Assembly (NCBI GenBank): GCA_944470555.2
Contig: OX104134.1
Location: 106,262,701 to 106,326,700 of the forward strand
DNA: 64,000 bases
Direction: 5' to 3'
Origin: Heterobilharzia americana
Lineage: Eukaryota; Platyhelminthes; Trematoda; Strigeidida; Schistosomatidae
Shown here: in pieces, positions 22,320-33,195 of the stretch
Numbering within the stretch: the stretch's first letter is position 1
Layout of the letters: every line of letters starts with the position of its first letter
Program-made: the position numbers and the translations under genes
The notes under the pieces: generated by a model
The model's database searches: none
What the model saw: only the letters and a program-made list of their open reading frames with translations
Told to the model about the DNA's origin: nothing

Positions 22320-23060
22320 CCTTAAGGGTTGGATCGTGAATATACACGCTTAAATCATTGTCATCATCATCAAGTGATGAAATTAATTGATCAACTAGTC
22401 GATGTTGTAAAACCAAATCCTTTGGTTATATATGACTTAATCGAGGAAATAATCACTCTAGAAACTGAATACCAAATTAACAATACTTCTGAAGGTAATT
22501 TTTTTTTGAAAAATGACTAATTTTAAAAATAATTTATCTGATTATAATGCCCAAATAACAGAATTAGCCTTAGTGTATATATTACCGATTCAAAGTGTAA
22601 TAAATATAACTTGTGAAAATATTGGAGGTATACAACGAAGTGACACAGACTGGCGTGTACGCTTTAACTCAAAAATATAGCAGGTAATCTCTCAATCAAT
22701 AATTCAAGCAAGCAATTCAAGTCTAATTCACAAAATCTTATAAATAATTCAGTTAAGTTGAAAAACTATCTTTGAAGCATAAAGAAATGATTACGATTAC
22801 AATTCATCAGTATTGATTAATACACCAGAACTTAAATAGCAGCTGATTAGTTCACTGAGTGAGATTTATGATGTCTATAGTCAGTCGATTAAACTGCCAG
22901 ATAAAGATAAACTGACCAATCAAAGGGAACCGTATTACTTACACTTTCCAGCCATGCTTCAACGAGTGTATTATTCTATTTTGGAAAGACTGAAAAGTAT
23001 ATATGATTTGGGACAAATTATAAGGTATTATTCTGGTTTTCCTGCAAAACAATAGACTAA
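22320..23060 (+). pseudogene. Unrecognised decayed coding region
   Basis: Three protein-like stretches lie in order on the plus strand, separated by stops and frame changes. 22370-22500 reads LIDQLVDVVKPNPLVIYDLI then EEIITLETEYQ. 22516-22680 reads MTNFKNNLSDYNAQITELAL, then ALVYILPIQSVINI. 22840-23055 reads SLSEIYDVYSQSIKLPDKD, then EPYYLHFPAMLQRVYYSILE and RLKSIYDLGQIIRYY. Composition is that of a normal cytosolic protein, unlike the RT fragments elsewhere. No introns are obvious. It could be a processed pseudogene of a host gene inserted in the ferlin intron, or a piece of an unknown element. I do not recognise the parent protein. Confidence 0.5.
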
Positions 23061-23403
23061 AATGACACTTTGAAATGGTTCGCTTACCAATCAAGCTGGT
23101 GTCAGGCATTATGTCCATGCTGCTGGTATTACACTCACTTCTGATTATCCTGAAACTTTCTAAATGAAGTTTGTGATGCTTAACAGTTCAGTTGTGGTGG
23201 TCACCTCTATAGTACTGTTTTTGACAAGGTGATTCATAAACATCTGTAGACTTTACGCAATTCAACAGGAGAACAGGAGTTCACAGTCCATATCAGCAGA
23301 ATCTATGGCAGCAGCAGACGGTGAAGTCAACACTCGTTATTTTCGTCATCATGGTAAGACTGCTTGTTATTGGTTAGAGAAGTAGGTTTTGTGACCTAAT
23401 AAT

Positions 23404-23870
23404 GATAGACGGTGGCTACTAGCGAAATCCGGAACGTGGGTTTCATCCTACTTAGAACTCGTTAGCTGGGTGCACCTCCCTCGCAGCGAGCAATGCTGTT
23501 TCCACTAAGACTCGAACCCTGGATGGATAGTTTAACACGCTGCAGCGTTATCTACTAGGCTACTAAGTCACGATAATCCCTTCTTGTGTGACGAGTATAC
23601 TTTCGTATGATGTTGCTTCTAGTGTCCCATTGTTGATAGGACCGAATTTGATCCGTCTCTATTAACATATGGGCTCCTGTGCGCATGCCTCGACATTGTC
23701 TGTATTTTCGATTTTTATATTAATGATGGATAGTGGCTAGCAGTGGAATCCAGGACCCGTGTTTCGCCCCATTTCGGCCTCACCAGATGGACATACCTGT
23801 CTTCAAGAGACCTATGACCTGTTTAACCTGATTGTGAAGCCTTCATGCCTCGCATAAGTTAGTCGTCGTA
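23404..23870 (-). mobile_element. Sm-alpha tandem dimer (satellite-like)
   Basis: Two minus-strand hammerhead blocks (23410-23480 and 23724-23795) lie 321 bases apart, measured between the same TCC position. They are joined by the head (A box region TACTAGGCTACTAAGT near 23550) and the conserved spacer (GTTGATAGGACCGAATTTGA ... CGACATTGTCTGT). Both cores are mutated: CTAACGAG in one and CTGGTGAG in the other, although both keep GAAAC. This is the tandem organisation known for Sm-alpha satellite DNA. Cleavage at both sites would release a unit of about 320 nucleotides. Confidence 0.85.
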
Positions 23871-24565
23871 TTAGCCGTCTCAGGAAGACACGACGTTCAG
23901 CTGTAACTCGTTAGACACTGCAGGATTCCAGATTCTTATAAGTGATTTAAAATTGACAGTTCTCTCTGAGGACTCACACCTGATTAACTGGAGATTGGCA
24001 TTTTTATTGTCTTCTGTAATGGCGTTCAGTCCGTTTACATGTTAATGAGAACAAAGAGTTTAGCCATTTTGTCTGAACTAATGATACGTGCACAATATGT
24101 GCGACTGATTCGGCGTGCTTCATTATTTGAGTTCTGACGTTAGCCTTTCAATCAAGAAAATAAATGTGTAAGTTTATTACAATGGCTTAAAGTTGCACTG
24201 CACAGTACGTTCACTAATAGGAATTTCAATGGACTCAGTAAAAGCTATGATCACATTTCAGTCTCCTTTGAGATTTGAACTGCCCTGAGCTATGCAAGAA
24301 ACATCACATACATCACGAGGTCCAAGATACAACTTGGTAACAAGCATGAAATCTATATCTAGGGCTTCATGCTGATTGCCTCAGAGGAAAGAACATCTAT
24401 TAAAGCATACTTTCATGGTTAGTCTTCTAACTTGATGACCACATCGCAAAATGATCGATAGAATTCAGTCAGTACTCAGCACTAAACAACATGAAGTTGG
24501 TTGCTCTCTAGTAACTAATCGATGTAAGAGTCAGTGCCTCAGACAGTTCAAATAAACATACAAGT

Positions 24566-25042
24566 ATGATTGAAGAGGATTGGGTAAAAAGAAACCAAGT
24601 AGACGATCAGCTGGCAGATATCAGCATTAGACTTGTCTTACTAAGCCCATTTCATTTTCATCGTGGTATTTGCCTTAGATATCTTCGAAAACTAGTAACG
24701 GCAAACGACTTAAATGGGACAGGTGATGACCAACACATCATGCAACGCAGTGCAGGTACCCAGCATAAACAAAGGAATTTAACATTCATCTCAAATCTTA
24801 CTAGTAAACCGGTTGATGAAGAGGGTATAGTGTACAGAACAAATTCAACGACTGGCAGTAATCCAGTACTACTACTAAGACTACTATTCTCTCAGAGACT
24901 AAAAAAGTCTCAGTATACCAAGCAAAATGAAGTCGATACAGTGCACAGTTCAGGAGTTGAAGTTCTAAAAACAGAACAAGTCAGACAATCAACAGACCTT
25001 TATGATATACCTCCATCTTATGAGTTAGTTAAACAGTTGTAA
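24566..25042 (+). CDS. Orphan 158-codon ORF, hypothetical
   Basis: The longest unbroken non-gap ORF apart from one retroelement ORF. It begins MIEEDWVKRNQVDDQLADIS and ends with YDIPPSYELVKQL, which contains a PPxY motif (a WW-domain ligand in other proteins). No signal peptide, membrane segment or known domain is seen. An in-frame stop lies about 50 bases upstream, so this ATG is the first. There are no splice sites I would trust. In AT-rich DNA of this length one such ORF could arise by chance, so I treat it as possible rather than probable. Confidence 0.25.
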   Translation: MIEEDWVKRNQVDDQLADISIRLVLLSPFHFHRGICLRYLRKLVTANDLNGTGDDQHIMQRSAGTQHKQRNLTFISNLTSKPVDEEGIVYRTNSTTGSNPVLLLRLLFSQRLKKSQYTKQNEVDTVHSSGVEVLKTEQVRQSTDLYDIPPSYELVKQL

Positions 25043-25734
25043 CGATGGGAAGCAAAGCTAAACAATCAAGTAAAGTGAACAAAGTTCTTGTCTTTTTTTC
25101 ATTATACGCGAAACAGGAATCACCCTTTCATTGTGCATTGTGTGCATATGTGCACTTGTGTGCACGTCTGTGGGAGTGCGTAAGCATATGTGTGAATACA
25201 AGTGATCTTACAAACAAGTTTTTATGGAAATTAATTCCCTGAAAAGTGGTTCACTGTTCATCAGTGTCCAGTAACTGTTACTTCGCTTTTCTAGGATCAT
25301 GTGAATTTATCTTGTAACATGTGGGAGATCCTAAAAAATGCCATATCTTATTCCACTACCCAACCTCTAACTGGCCTTTCTGCCTCCACTGTCTCTTATG
25401 GCAGACAACCTTAACTTGAGCTAAGGAATTATTCCATGCTAATATGTGATATATGTGCAAGTTCACTCTATAGGCATCGATCAGGAATATGGTGGTCAGG
25501 AAGGTAGAATAGATCTAGTAGTATTAACCTGGAATCTGGCACTACTGTCTGACGGTCCAAGTTGCCATATCTCATCTCAGCACATCTAGTGACAAAACAT
25601 TAAGATGGAAAGAAAATAATAGAGAAGAAAGTGGTCAAAAGTGGTAGAACGTCGTGAAAAGACAACAAGCCAACGAAGTAATAGTGAAAATTGGAATGAT
25701 GACTAACATCATGATAATTTGTGGTTGTCTCTGC

Positions 25735-26870
25735 ACCGCTCGCATGGATTTTAAACCATAGCGCCTAACCAACGCTTTCTGTTGCCAGGAGGTCTAAATT
25801 TCCTAACATGGCTCAGACCAATTGTCGAAAACTTCATGGACTGGTGTCATTTTTTTAGAATGACCAAGTGTAACCATTTTCCAGCCTGAACCAACTTCAG
25901 TCAACATTGCCTTACATGGCAGACGGGGTGACAAGCCATACATAAGACAGGCTCTCCCCCCCCCCTCCTGAGTCAATGGCAGTTCACAACCTCATCAAAT
26001 GAATTCCCTTTTCATCTAATCACTCTACACCTGACTCCTACATTACTGATATGGTGACATCCCAATATACGTTCTGCATTATGAAGGCGAAGATGGTCAG
26101 ACATCTGAAGCCTTTTCATGTCCTCTATTTTTTAAAAACACTTTCCACAGCTATATAGCAGAACAGAGTGAACTGCAGCGCAGTATACTCAGCCCTTAAT
26201 CAGATATCACAGTGGCACTGTAAATGACCTGAGTTAGGAAAGGACAGAGAAACATATTTAATTTGTGCAGAAATTTTGTCAAGCGTTGATCTACCAGGGC
26301 TGACCCAAATTCATAGGTGAGTGGAGTGGTCAGAGTCCTAAATCACTTCACTCCTTTTTATAAGACGAAGCAACATTGAAGACAAGTCCTTAAGCAGGAC
26401 TTTGCATTTTGGTGGTGAGAAACGCATACCGAAAATCCTAAAATTGCCGCTGAAAGTGTTCAGAAGGCTCCGAATCTTGTCAATGCCTTCATATAACGGA
26501 ATCGTGTCATCAATGTGTTTTAGATCGACTAGGGTGTCTTCTGTATCAAGGTCACAACCTGTGGAGTTAGAAGAGCAGAGACAGACCTCCATAAGTACTT
26601 GCATGACGAAATTAAATAAGAATGGAGAGAGTGGACATCTTTGATGGACATAGCTTGACATTTACAACTCACCCAATGACTCACTATAAGCTCTAACCCA
26701 ACCATGGTTGTTCAAGTAGGGAGACTTTAGCAGAGTGATGTGCTCCATCAACACCCCATTAACAGTAAGAGACATTGTCATGAAACCTCTCTAGCGATGG
26801 AGTCAAATACAGCTTTCAGATCAAAAAATATAGCTAGTGTCGAGCACCTGTGTTCCAGTTACCCTCAAAA
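25735..26870 (-). pseudogene. Decayed non-LTR retrotransposon reverse transcriptase
   Basis: The minus strand reads STLAIFFDLKAVFDSIARE near 26850-26770 (family: FDLKAAFDS), HQRCPLSPFLFNFVMQVLME near 26640-26580 (family: GVRQGCPLSPFLFN) and LVDLKHIDDTIPLYE near 26535-26490, where the YADD catalytic box is HIDD. The thumb and C-terminal region follow in several frames to about 25735 (an EYTALQFTLF stretch and a WLGHV-type region). The catalytic Tyr is lost and frames are broken, so it is dead. It is a LINE family different from the RTE copies. A C-terminal piece of the same type occurs at 35950-36470. Confidence 0.85.
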
Positions 26871-27204
26871 CCTCATCTGAAACCTACATTTTTTACTCGC
26901 GTTTACTGTTCCTCAGCTCCATTTAGACGTCTAATGATTGCGGAACCTAGGATCAATCCAATCGAAGTGTTTAATTGAGTCCACAGATCTAATTGGTTTT
27001 GCCTGTAGTTGTAATCTTGGTTGCAACCACTGGAAATGAATACTGTTACTAAATCAAGTGTTGTTCTGCTTTGCATGTTGTAACACCTATGACCGTATGT
27101 CTTACTTGACATTTGAAAGTTCGATAGCGAAAACCCTTGCTGAGAGAACATGAAATTCAACTGCTTCATCAAGGCTTAGACATAACTAAGAGGTATTTAA
27201 TTTG

Positions 27205-27330
27205 TTTGGTGGATTCCAGGACTCATGTTTCGTCCTATTTGAGACTCATCGGCTGGACGTACTTTCTTCGCAATTAAGTAGTGTGCACCTTGATAGCACA
27301 CTGTTACAAGATTCTTTAAGTCCCTTCCGC
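27205..27330 (-). mobile_element. Sm-alpha-type SINE, hammerhead part
   Basis: Minus-strand hammerhead at 27210-27262 with stem II GTCTC ... AGGAC, GAAAC and GTCCTGGA intact, and stem I GTCCAG with CTGGA. The core reads CCGATGAG, a U4-to-C change at an essential position. The head is degraded from about 27270. Confidence 0.8.
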
Positions 27331-29708
27331 TTTTTATAATGGCTGTTTTGAACGATGTTTCTGCAGACAGTTAGGCCAAGTTTTACATTTCGAGAGTTTC
27401 TTGTGGATAGTATAAGGGAACAAATAATGAAGATTAGGCAGAAAGGAACAAGTTATCAAACTGTGGTGAGATTACCGAGTATTTGGCTTTATGAAGCCTT
27501 CTGGATCACTTACAACTCTATGATTCTTAATCAAATAGTTCTAGAGGTCTGTGTTGAAAAAGGAAATTTACGTCTACATTGCTACATAGGGAAACTAAGT
27601 GCATTGGTTTTTACTCAGATGTGTGTGTGAGAGTGAGGGGGGTAATTGCTTTTATTTTTGAAAAGTTATGTTTTCTCATTCGACAAAGAAAATCTTCGAA
27701 TTCTGCAAACTTTCCTCTGAACTGCCACTCAGTTGATTTGACAATCACAATTTATTGTCTAAAATGTGTTTTATTTTAAAAATGGTGTTCAATAATGCCG
27801 GGAAATTTCATTAGTAGTATGTATAATCAGTTTCTGATGAAACATTTATTGAGATCTGAGATCGGGTAGCTAAATGCTATCATTCAACTTTGAGAAGAAA
27901 GGATTGTTAAAGATGCGAATCATGAGTACTGGGAAAGCAATATCTATGTTTTCAGTTGACTGTGAAAACTATGTGATTGGATAAATCAGCAAAAGATTTG
28001 ATGTCGAACGAAGGTGCACACTGAAAATTAATTTCGTAAATCTTCTATTATACTTTTTATGACTGCCTTCAACCGGCTACTTCTGAATGAAGAGATTCGA
28101 CAAATATTCTAAAAAAGATTTCTTAATTTCTCTATGAAGAACTCCTGAAAGGAACACACAGAAGCATCTGTAAGCCTTAAAAATAACAGTACATAGTAAA
28201 TATGATTGACCTGCATTTCATAAGTATTCATTATCATCAGTAGTCGAAAATTCAATTTCTATCCTGAATGTGATTCAAATTAATCTTAAGCAACAAACAT
28301 TCAAGTTAGTAATAACCGCACGTAAACAGACAACAATTATTACTTCCAACCTGAACCTATGATGACAGCCTCACATAAACTTATTGAGCTGCATAAGTGA
28401 CAGTTTGCTGAAAAGATGAACGGTTGAATTTTCGCTTTTCTTAAGTCTATGCTGAATATGGTATCCTTCTGGTCATGCCTTATGTGTTAGGTGTATTGCA
28501 CCATTGGTGTCTATCAACTAATACTACTAATAGGTGTGTCCTACCGAAAATTGAGTTCTCAGCAAATGTAATAGGCTAACGTTAGTCTGGAATGGTGAAA
28601 TATATTCATTTTATTCCCCAACCACCATTAAAAGGAAATAACAGCGAATTGTTCCTGTTTAATCGCTAGTGTCAGTCTGTAAGTTATTTTCATTTACTTA
28701 AAGCATTGACCTGACCGCCCTCTTGTTCATTATCTGCAGTTCTACACTCCCATGAACTGATTACCATAACCGAATACTAAGGAGGTGTCTCCTAACAGTG
28801 GCTCAGTCAGTTGGTCAGGGATCCGAACCTCGCTCCATCTACCGAAGTTTAGGTAGCCAGGAGCTATCATTAACCCTCACACAATAGGTGTCTCGTTGCC
28901 TACTGCATAGATGTGCACAAAGTGGCTGAGTACGTTTCGTTTCTCGTTTCAAGAAGCTGTCTACAAGTATTACTACATAGTAAGGGATTTCTTAGAGGTT
29001 CGCACCGACTACCCAGTGTAATATCTGATGTAGGACTGTCAGGTTTCCAAATTGGTGGAAAATACTTTTTAAAAATGACTTATTATTTGAAGATCATTGG
29101 ACATCCCAACTATTCAACAGGTGTTTGTAACTTTTACTTCCAGATGAATTTTCATAGAGATTTCATCAAAAGTTGTATAGTCAAGTTGGATGGCCATTGG
29201 TGATATTGGATGATGGTCGGTGTGTTTCGCGAATTCTTAGACACTAGGAAATGTGATCCACAGGATTTTAGCCCAATAGGTGAGCAAAGAAATGCTAGTC
29301 ACAAGGCATGAGGGTTCCGCTGACAACTTCACATTCATCAATGACTTTTCAGTGCTAAGAAGTGCTGAACACCTTTGTAGTGCTTCCTGGTTTCTTCAAC
29401 CGTTCTCTGAAAGATTTCAATTTCTGGTGAAGATTGACTTAAGTAAACAGTCTTACCATCTAACGTCTTGTAGGAAATAATATCATTGGTATAGAAGGCT
29501 TTCATAAATTTGAACTCTATGATAGTGAATTTGTGTCAAGCCACTAAATATCGGGTTGAGAACGTGTAAACCTTCAAGGGGGTAGTTATCGCAAAACTAA
29601 GAATATTCATTTTTAGATATGTATAGGTGAATTCCGTAACCAATCGCAATACCAATTGTTTCCTTAGCCTGTTGTCCTTAAATGCTTCCACTTCAGTCTA
29701 GTCAGCAT
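27331..29708. other. Intron sequence, nothing firmly recognised
   Basis: Several ORFs of 66-96 codons on the plus strand lack motifs. At 28796-28835 a TGGCTCAGTCAGTTGG ... GGGATCCGAACC stretch resembles a tRNA-derived SINE head but is too degraded to call. Confidence 0.4.
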
Positions 29709-31050
29709 TTATTATTATTATTATTTATTATTTGTCCCTTGAGTTCCTAGTGGAACATAGGGATTCAGTAGCACATCTCCATTACACTCTCTTCCCTGCA
29801 ATCTCCTGAACCCAGCTCCACAACAGCCCACAAGCTCTCATTTCTTCCCCACACCATCTCGTCCACGTCACCCTCACCTCGCACGCCCAACTCTTCGTTT
29901 CCCATCTGGCTTCCACTCGACGACCTGGCCTGATGCGTGATGTCCTCAATCGGCCCTCCCAGTGCATGCCCAATTCATCTCCACTTTCTCCTGCATATTT
30001 GTTGAGTGATAGGTTGTTCTTAGTTGGTTGGTTCGTTGCCAACCAACCAGCCAGCCAGACAGCAAGCCATACGGCCGGCCAGAGTTTCTTCTTGCTTATT
30101 CTTGTTATTCTTGCCATCTGATCTTCAGTAACGAGCCAGTGTATGCAACAGTTGTTGATGAATATCTGTAGTTTATTGGAAATGCTTTCTGTGACGCGCC
30201 AAGTCTCTCAACCATCACATAGAAGTACTGAGTAGACTGAATTCGTGTTTAAAATCCGGATGTTGTTCATGCTTTATGCTGAGTGCAGTAGATCTCCACA
30301 CTGGTTTCAGATTAATGAAGGCCTGTCTTGGTGTCTTTCCGATCCTGGCTGGCTTTGACATCCTTGTCTGTACCACCATCTGTAGCTTAAACAGTGCTGC
30401 CTAGATAGGTAGGTAAGTGAAACAGACAACTTGGTTTAGGTTTCTCCCGTTGATGGTGATTGGAGCTTCTTGTTGTTCGTGGTGGTGTTGGTTGAGTATC
30501 TCCATCACCTCTGTCTTCTCTACGTTCACTGAAGGAAGTCCCGTCTTCCTTCGCTGCCTCGCCTCTTCTGTCAACTTGTTAGTTTTTCACCTGTAGATCT
30601 TCGAGTTTGTGAGACATTAGACACAAGTCATCGGCGAAATCCAAATCTTCTAGGATCTTTTCTCCGCTGCAGCGTATCCCCCTCTTCTTGCTCCTCACAG
30701 TTGTCTGTTGCATGATCCAGTCAGTCCACCACAATCAGTAATATCATCGGTGATAGTAGGCGGCAACCGTGTCTTACTCCTGTGTTCACTTCCACTCCAA
30801 AGGCATCACTGAGTCTCCCATTGTGAATTGCTTGGCATTTGGTGTCTCCATATAGTTGTTGAGTGGGGTTGATAAAGGTTTGTGGTATTCCGTAGTGTGA
30901 AGCAGTTGCCAAATTACTTCTTGGTAGGCGCTATCGAAGGCCTTTTTAAAGTTGATGAAGTTTAGGTAGAGGTTTGAGTTGACTGCCATTCTATACTCTA
31001 TTCTGTGACGATGTGCAGCATAGCGTTGCAATTTGATTCGCACATGATGG
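29709..31050 (-). mobile_element. RTE-clade LINE fragment, copy 3 (FADD intact)
   Basis: Minus-strand 3' 1.3 kb of the RTE element. RT is partly readable: NFKKAFDSAYQEVIWQLLHT near 30980-30900, a CQAIHNGRLSDAFGV stretch with a TGVRHGCRLLSP motif near 30830-30780, and LDFADDLCLMSHKLEDL near 30645-30590 with the FADD catalytic pair kept. The C-terminal region carries a (CCAG)n insertion at 30040-30085. The 3' end carries a (TTA)n tail at 29709-29735. Frame shifts remain, so it is not functional. Confidence 0.9.
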
Positions 31051-31740
31051 ATCAATGTAAATTGTAAACAGTCGGCTTGAAGTGATAGAAAACATTCCTG
31101 TAATTTTCACTGACGATCAGAAAGGTAGATTATTAGCTTAAAGAGAATTTATAATGTCTTAGAGATGTGAACCAGAGTAGAAAATGCTACTACTAACGCT
31201 TAACTTATCAGTTATTTGCATCACATTTTGTTTTGCTATAAGATTTGAGCAACACTGAAAACTGGCCCATATACAACAGACCTTTATGTGGTGGCGATTT
31301 CTCTGAGACAAGTGATTTAATCTTAAAACATCCATTGTCTTTCTAAACAACGTTGAAACCAGAAACACCACAAAGTTTAAAAACGAGCTCATCTCGATAA
31401 CTTAGGGCATAATTGGATGTTCCTACAGTTGCTTTGTCACTACCTGCACACCTGTCTTTTCAGAACCTGTTTTACTCATCTCATATCTTTAACTTTATGC
31501 CTATTTGTTGTTTTTAGCTGGTTGAGATGAAAGTCCCACATCAGTATGGTTACTGATTGATACAAAAATGGACGTCCATGCTCTTAGTCAAGACTTCTAC
31601 TTCTGCTGGTAGCACTGTTGGTTGAGTCAATAAAAGCTTCACAGGTGTACACTCTACCTGAGAGGATAAAATATCTCTTACAAGTATAAACTTTCCTTAC
31701 TACTTTAAATCTAATCCGTAATAAATTCGTCGACTAAAAT

Positions 31741-32241
31741 ANNNNNNNNNNNNNNNNNNNNNNNNNNNNNNNNNNNNNNNNNNNNNNNNNNNNNNNNNNN
31801 NNNNNNNNNNNNNNNNNNNNNNNNNNNNNNNNNNNNNNNNNNNNNNNNNNNNNNNNNNNNNNNNNNNNNNNNNNNNNNNNNNNNNNNNNNNNNNNNNNNN
31901 NNNNNNNNNNNNNNNNNNNNNNNNNNNNNNNNNNNNNNNNNNNNNNNNNNNNNNNNNNNNNNNNNNNNNNNNNNNNNNNNNNNNNNNNNNNNNNNNNNNN
32001 NNNNNNNNNNNNNNNNNNNNNNNNNNNNNNNNNNNNNNNNNNNNNNNNNNNNNNNNNNNNNNNNNNNNNNNNNNNNNNNNNNNNNNNNNNNNNNNNNNNN
32101 NNNNNNNNNNNNNNNNNNNNNNNNNNNNNNNNNNNNNNNNNNNNNNNNNNNNNNNNNNNNNNNNNNNNNNNNNNNNNNNNNNNNNNNNNNNNNNNNNNNN
32201 NNNNNNNNNNNNNNNNNNNNNNNNNNNNNNNNNNNNNNNNN
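31741..32241. other. Assembly gap (501 N)
   Basis: Unknown bases. The right edge is inside Penelope-like RT coding sequence, so the gap probably hides that element's palm region. It could also contain the missing ferlin exon. Confidence 1.
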
Positions 32242-32905
32242 CTGGCTTTCCTAGACTGCAAGGCGATACGAAACAATTATGGGACACTTGACACTGATGT
32301 TTATCGAAAAGATACATATTCTAACAAGTACCTTGACTTCTATTCCGCTCATCCATTGGAAACTAAGTTAAACATTGCCAAAAATCTGTTGATGAGATCA
32401 CAAAGGATAGCAAATAACGTGCAGTCTCAGCAAACAGATAGGCAACAAAATAACTATCCGGAAAAACCATTAAAAAGGATCGGGAAAAGTTTGTCGAATA
32501 AAGATAGGAAAAAGCCAAGCCACTTCAAAGGAAATAAGACGTATCCCTAATAGTTACATCAGAGTAAGGTGACGAACACACTGCACTCACACCTGTGTAA
32601 ATTAAAAGATCCGATTGCTCATTTGGAACTACAAAACTGTGTTTATAAGGTAGACTGTAGTGAATGAGATGCCACATACATTGGAGAGACATCAAGTCAA
32701 GTACTAACACGTCTAGCCAAACACGATCGAACTTCCAAGAAACCACCAAAAAATTCCTATGATCTAGAAAAACTTGAAAAAAGCCTGCCATAGCGGTTCA
32801 TGCCCTATATTCAGGTCATAAAATATCATTCGAACAGATGAAAGTCCTGCAAAAGGGTTTTGTTTCTCACAAAGAGAGGGCCATTGCAGAAGCATTGCAC
32901 ATCTA
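32242..32905 (+). pseudogene. Penelope-like element 3' half: RT thumb and GIY-YIG endonuclease
   Basis: Directly after the gap the plus strand reads LAFLDCKAIRNNYGTLDTDV then YRKDTYSNKYLDFYSAHPLE and KLNIAKNLLMRSQRIA, the conserved FLD ... VYRK-x-T-x-x-x-K-Y-L-x-x-x-S-x-HP thumb of PLE RTs. Near 32640-32730 it reads VYKVDCSE*DATYIGETSSQ, the GIY-YIG endonuclease signature (here VYK ... YIG) with an in-frame stop. Near 32790-32905 follows VHALYSGHKISFEQMKVL-type text and ERAIAEALHI. RT followed by GIY-YIG is the defining PLE architecture. Stops and frame shifts show decay. It runs straight into antisense Sm-alpha spacer at 32903. Confidence 0.9.
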
Positions 32906-33195
32906 GTGTTATTGCTTGTATTACACCGTCCTTGATTGGACCGAATTGATCAGTCTCTGTTGGCATATGCGCTCCTATGCGGATGCCTCGATATTGCCTG
33001 TCCTTTTAACTATTTATAGTAAGGGTGACAGGCTTGGTGTGTAGTGGATAACGCTCTGGCGTTTGAAGCGATCGCTCCCGAGTCCCGGTGGGAACAACAC
33101 TCACTGAGAGGCAGACACATCCAGCTGACGAGTCCCAAATAGGACAAAATGCGCATCCTAGATTCCACTGCTAGCCACTGCCCATCATTACTATA
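32903..33195 (+). mobile_element. Sm-alpha spacer (antisense) fused to a sense Sm-alpha SINE
   Basis: 32903-33003 is the Sm-alpha spacer in minus orientation (GTGTTATTGCTTGTATT ... GCCTCGATATTGCCTGT). At about 33025 the orientation switches: a plus-strand SINE follows, with A-box region GTAGTGGATAACGC, B-box region CTCCCGAGTCCCGGTG and hammerhead at 33118-33170. The core CTGACGAG, stem II GTCCC ... GGAC and stem I ATCCAG/CTAGAT are kept, but GAAA reads AAAA, an inactivating change at G12. The junction lies at the 3' end of a Penelope-like element. Confidence 0.82.

Noticed and set aside
28796..28835. tRNA-like A/B box resemblance
   Set aside because: Box spacing and sequence are poor, and neither SINE family continues on either side.
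31700..32317. Long ORF across the N gap
   Set aside because: It consists almost entirely of unknown residues and is produced by the run of N.
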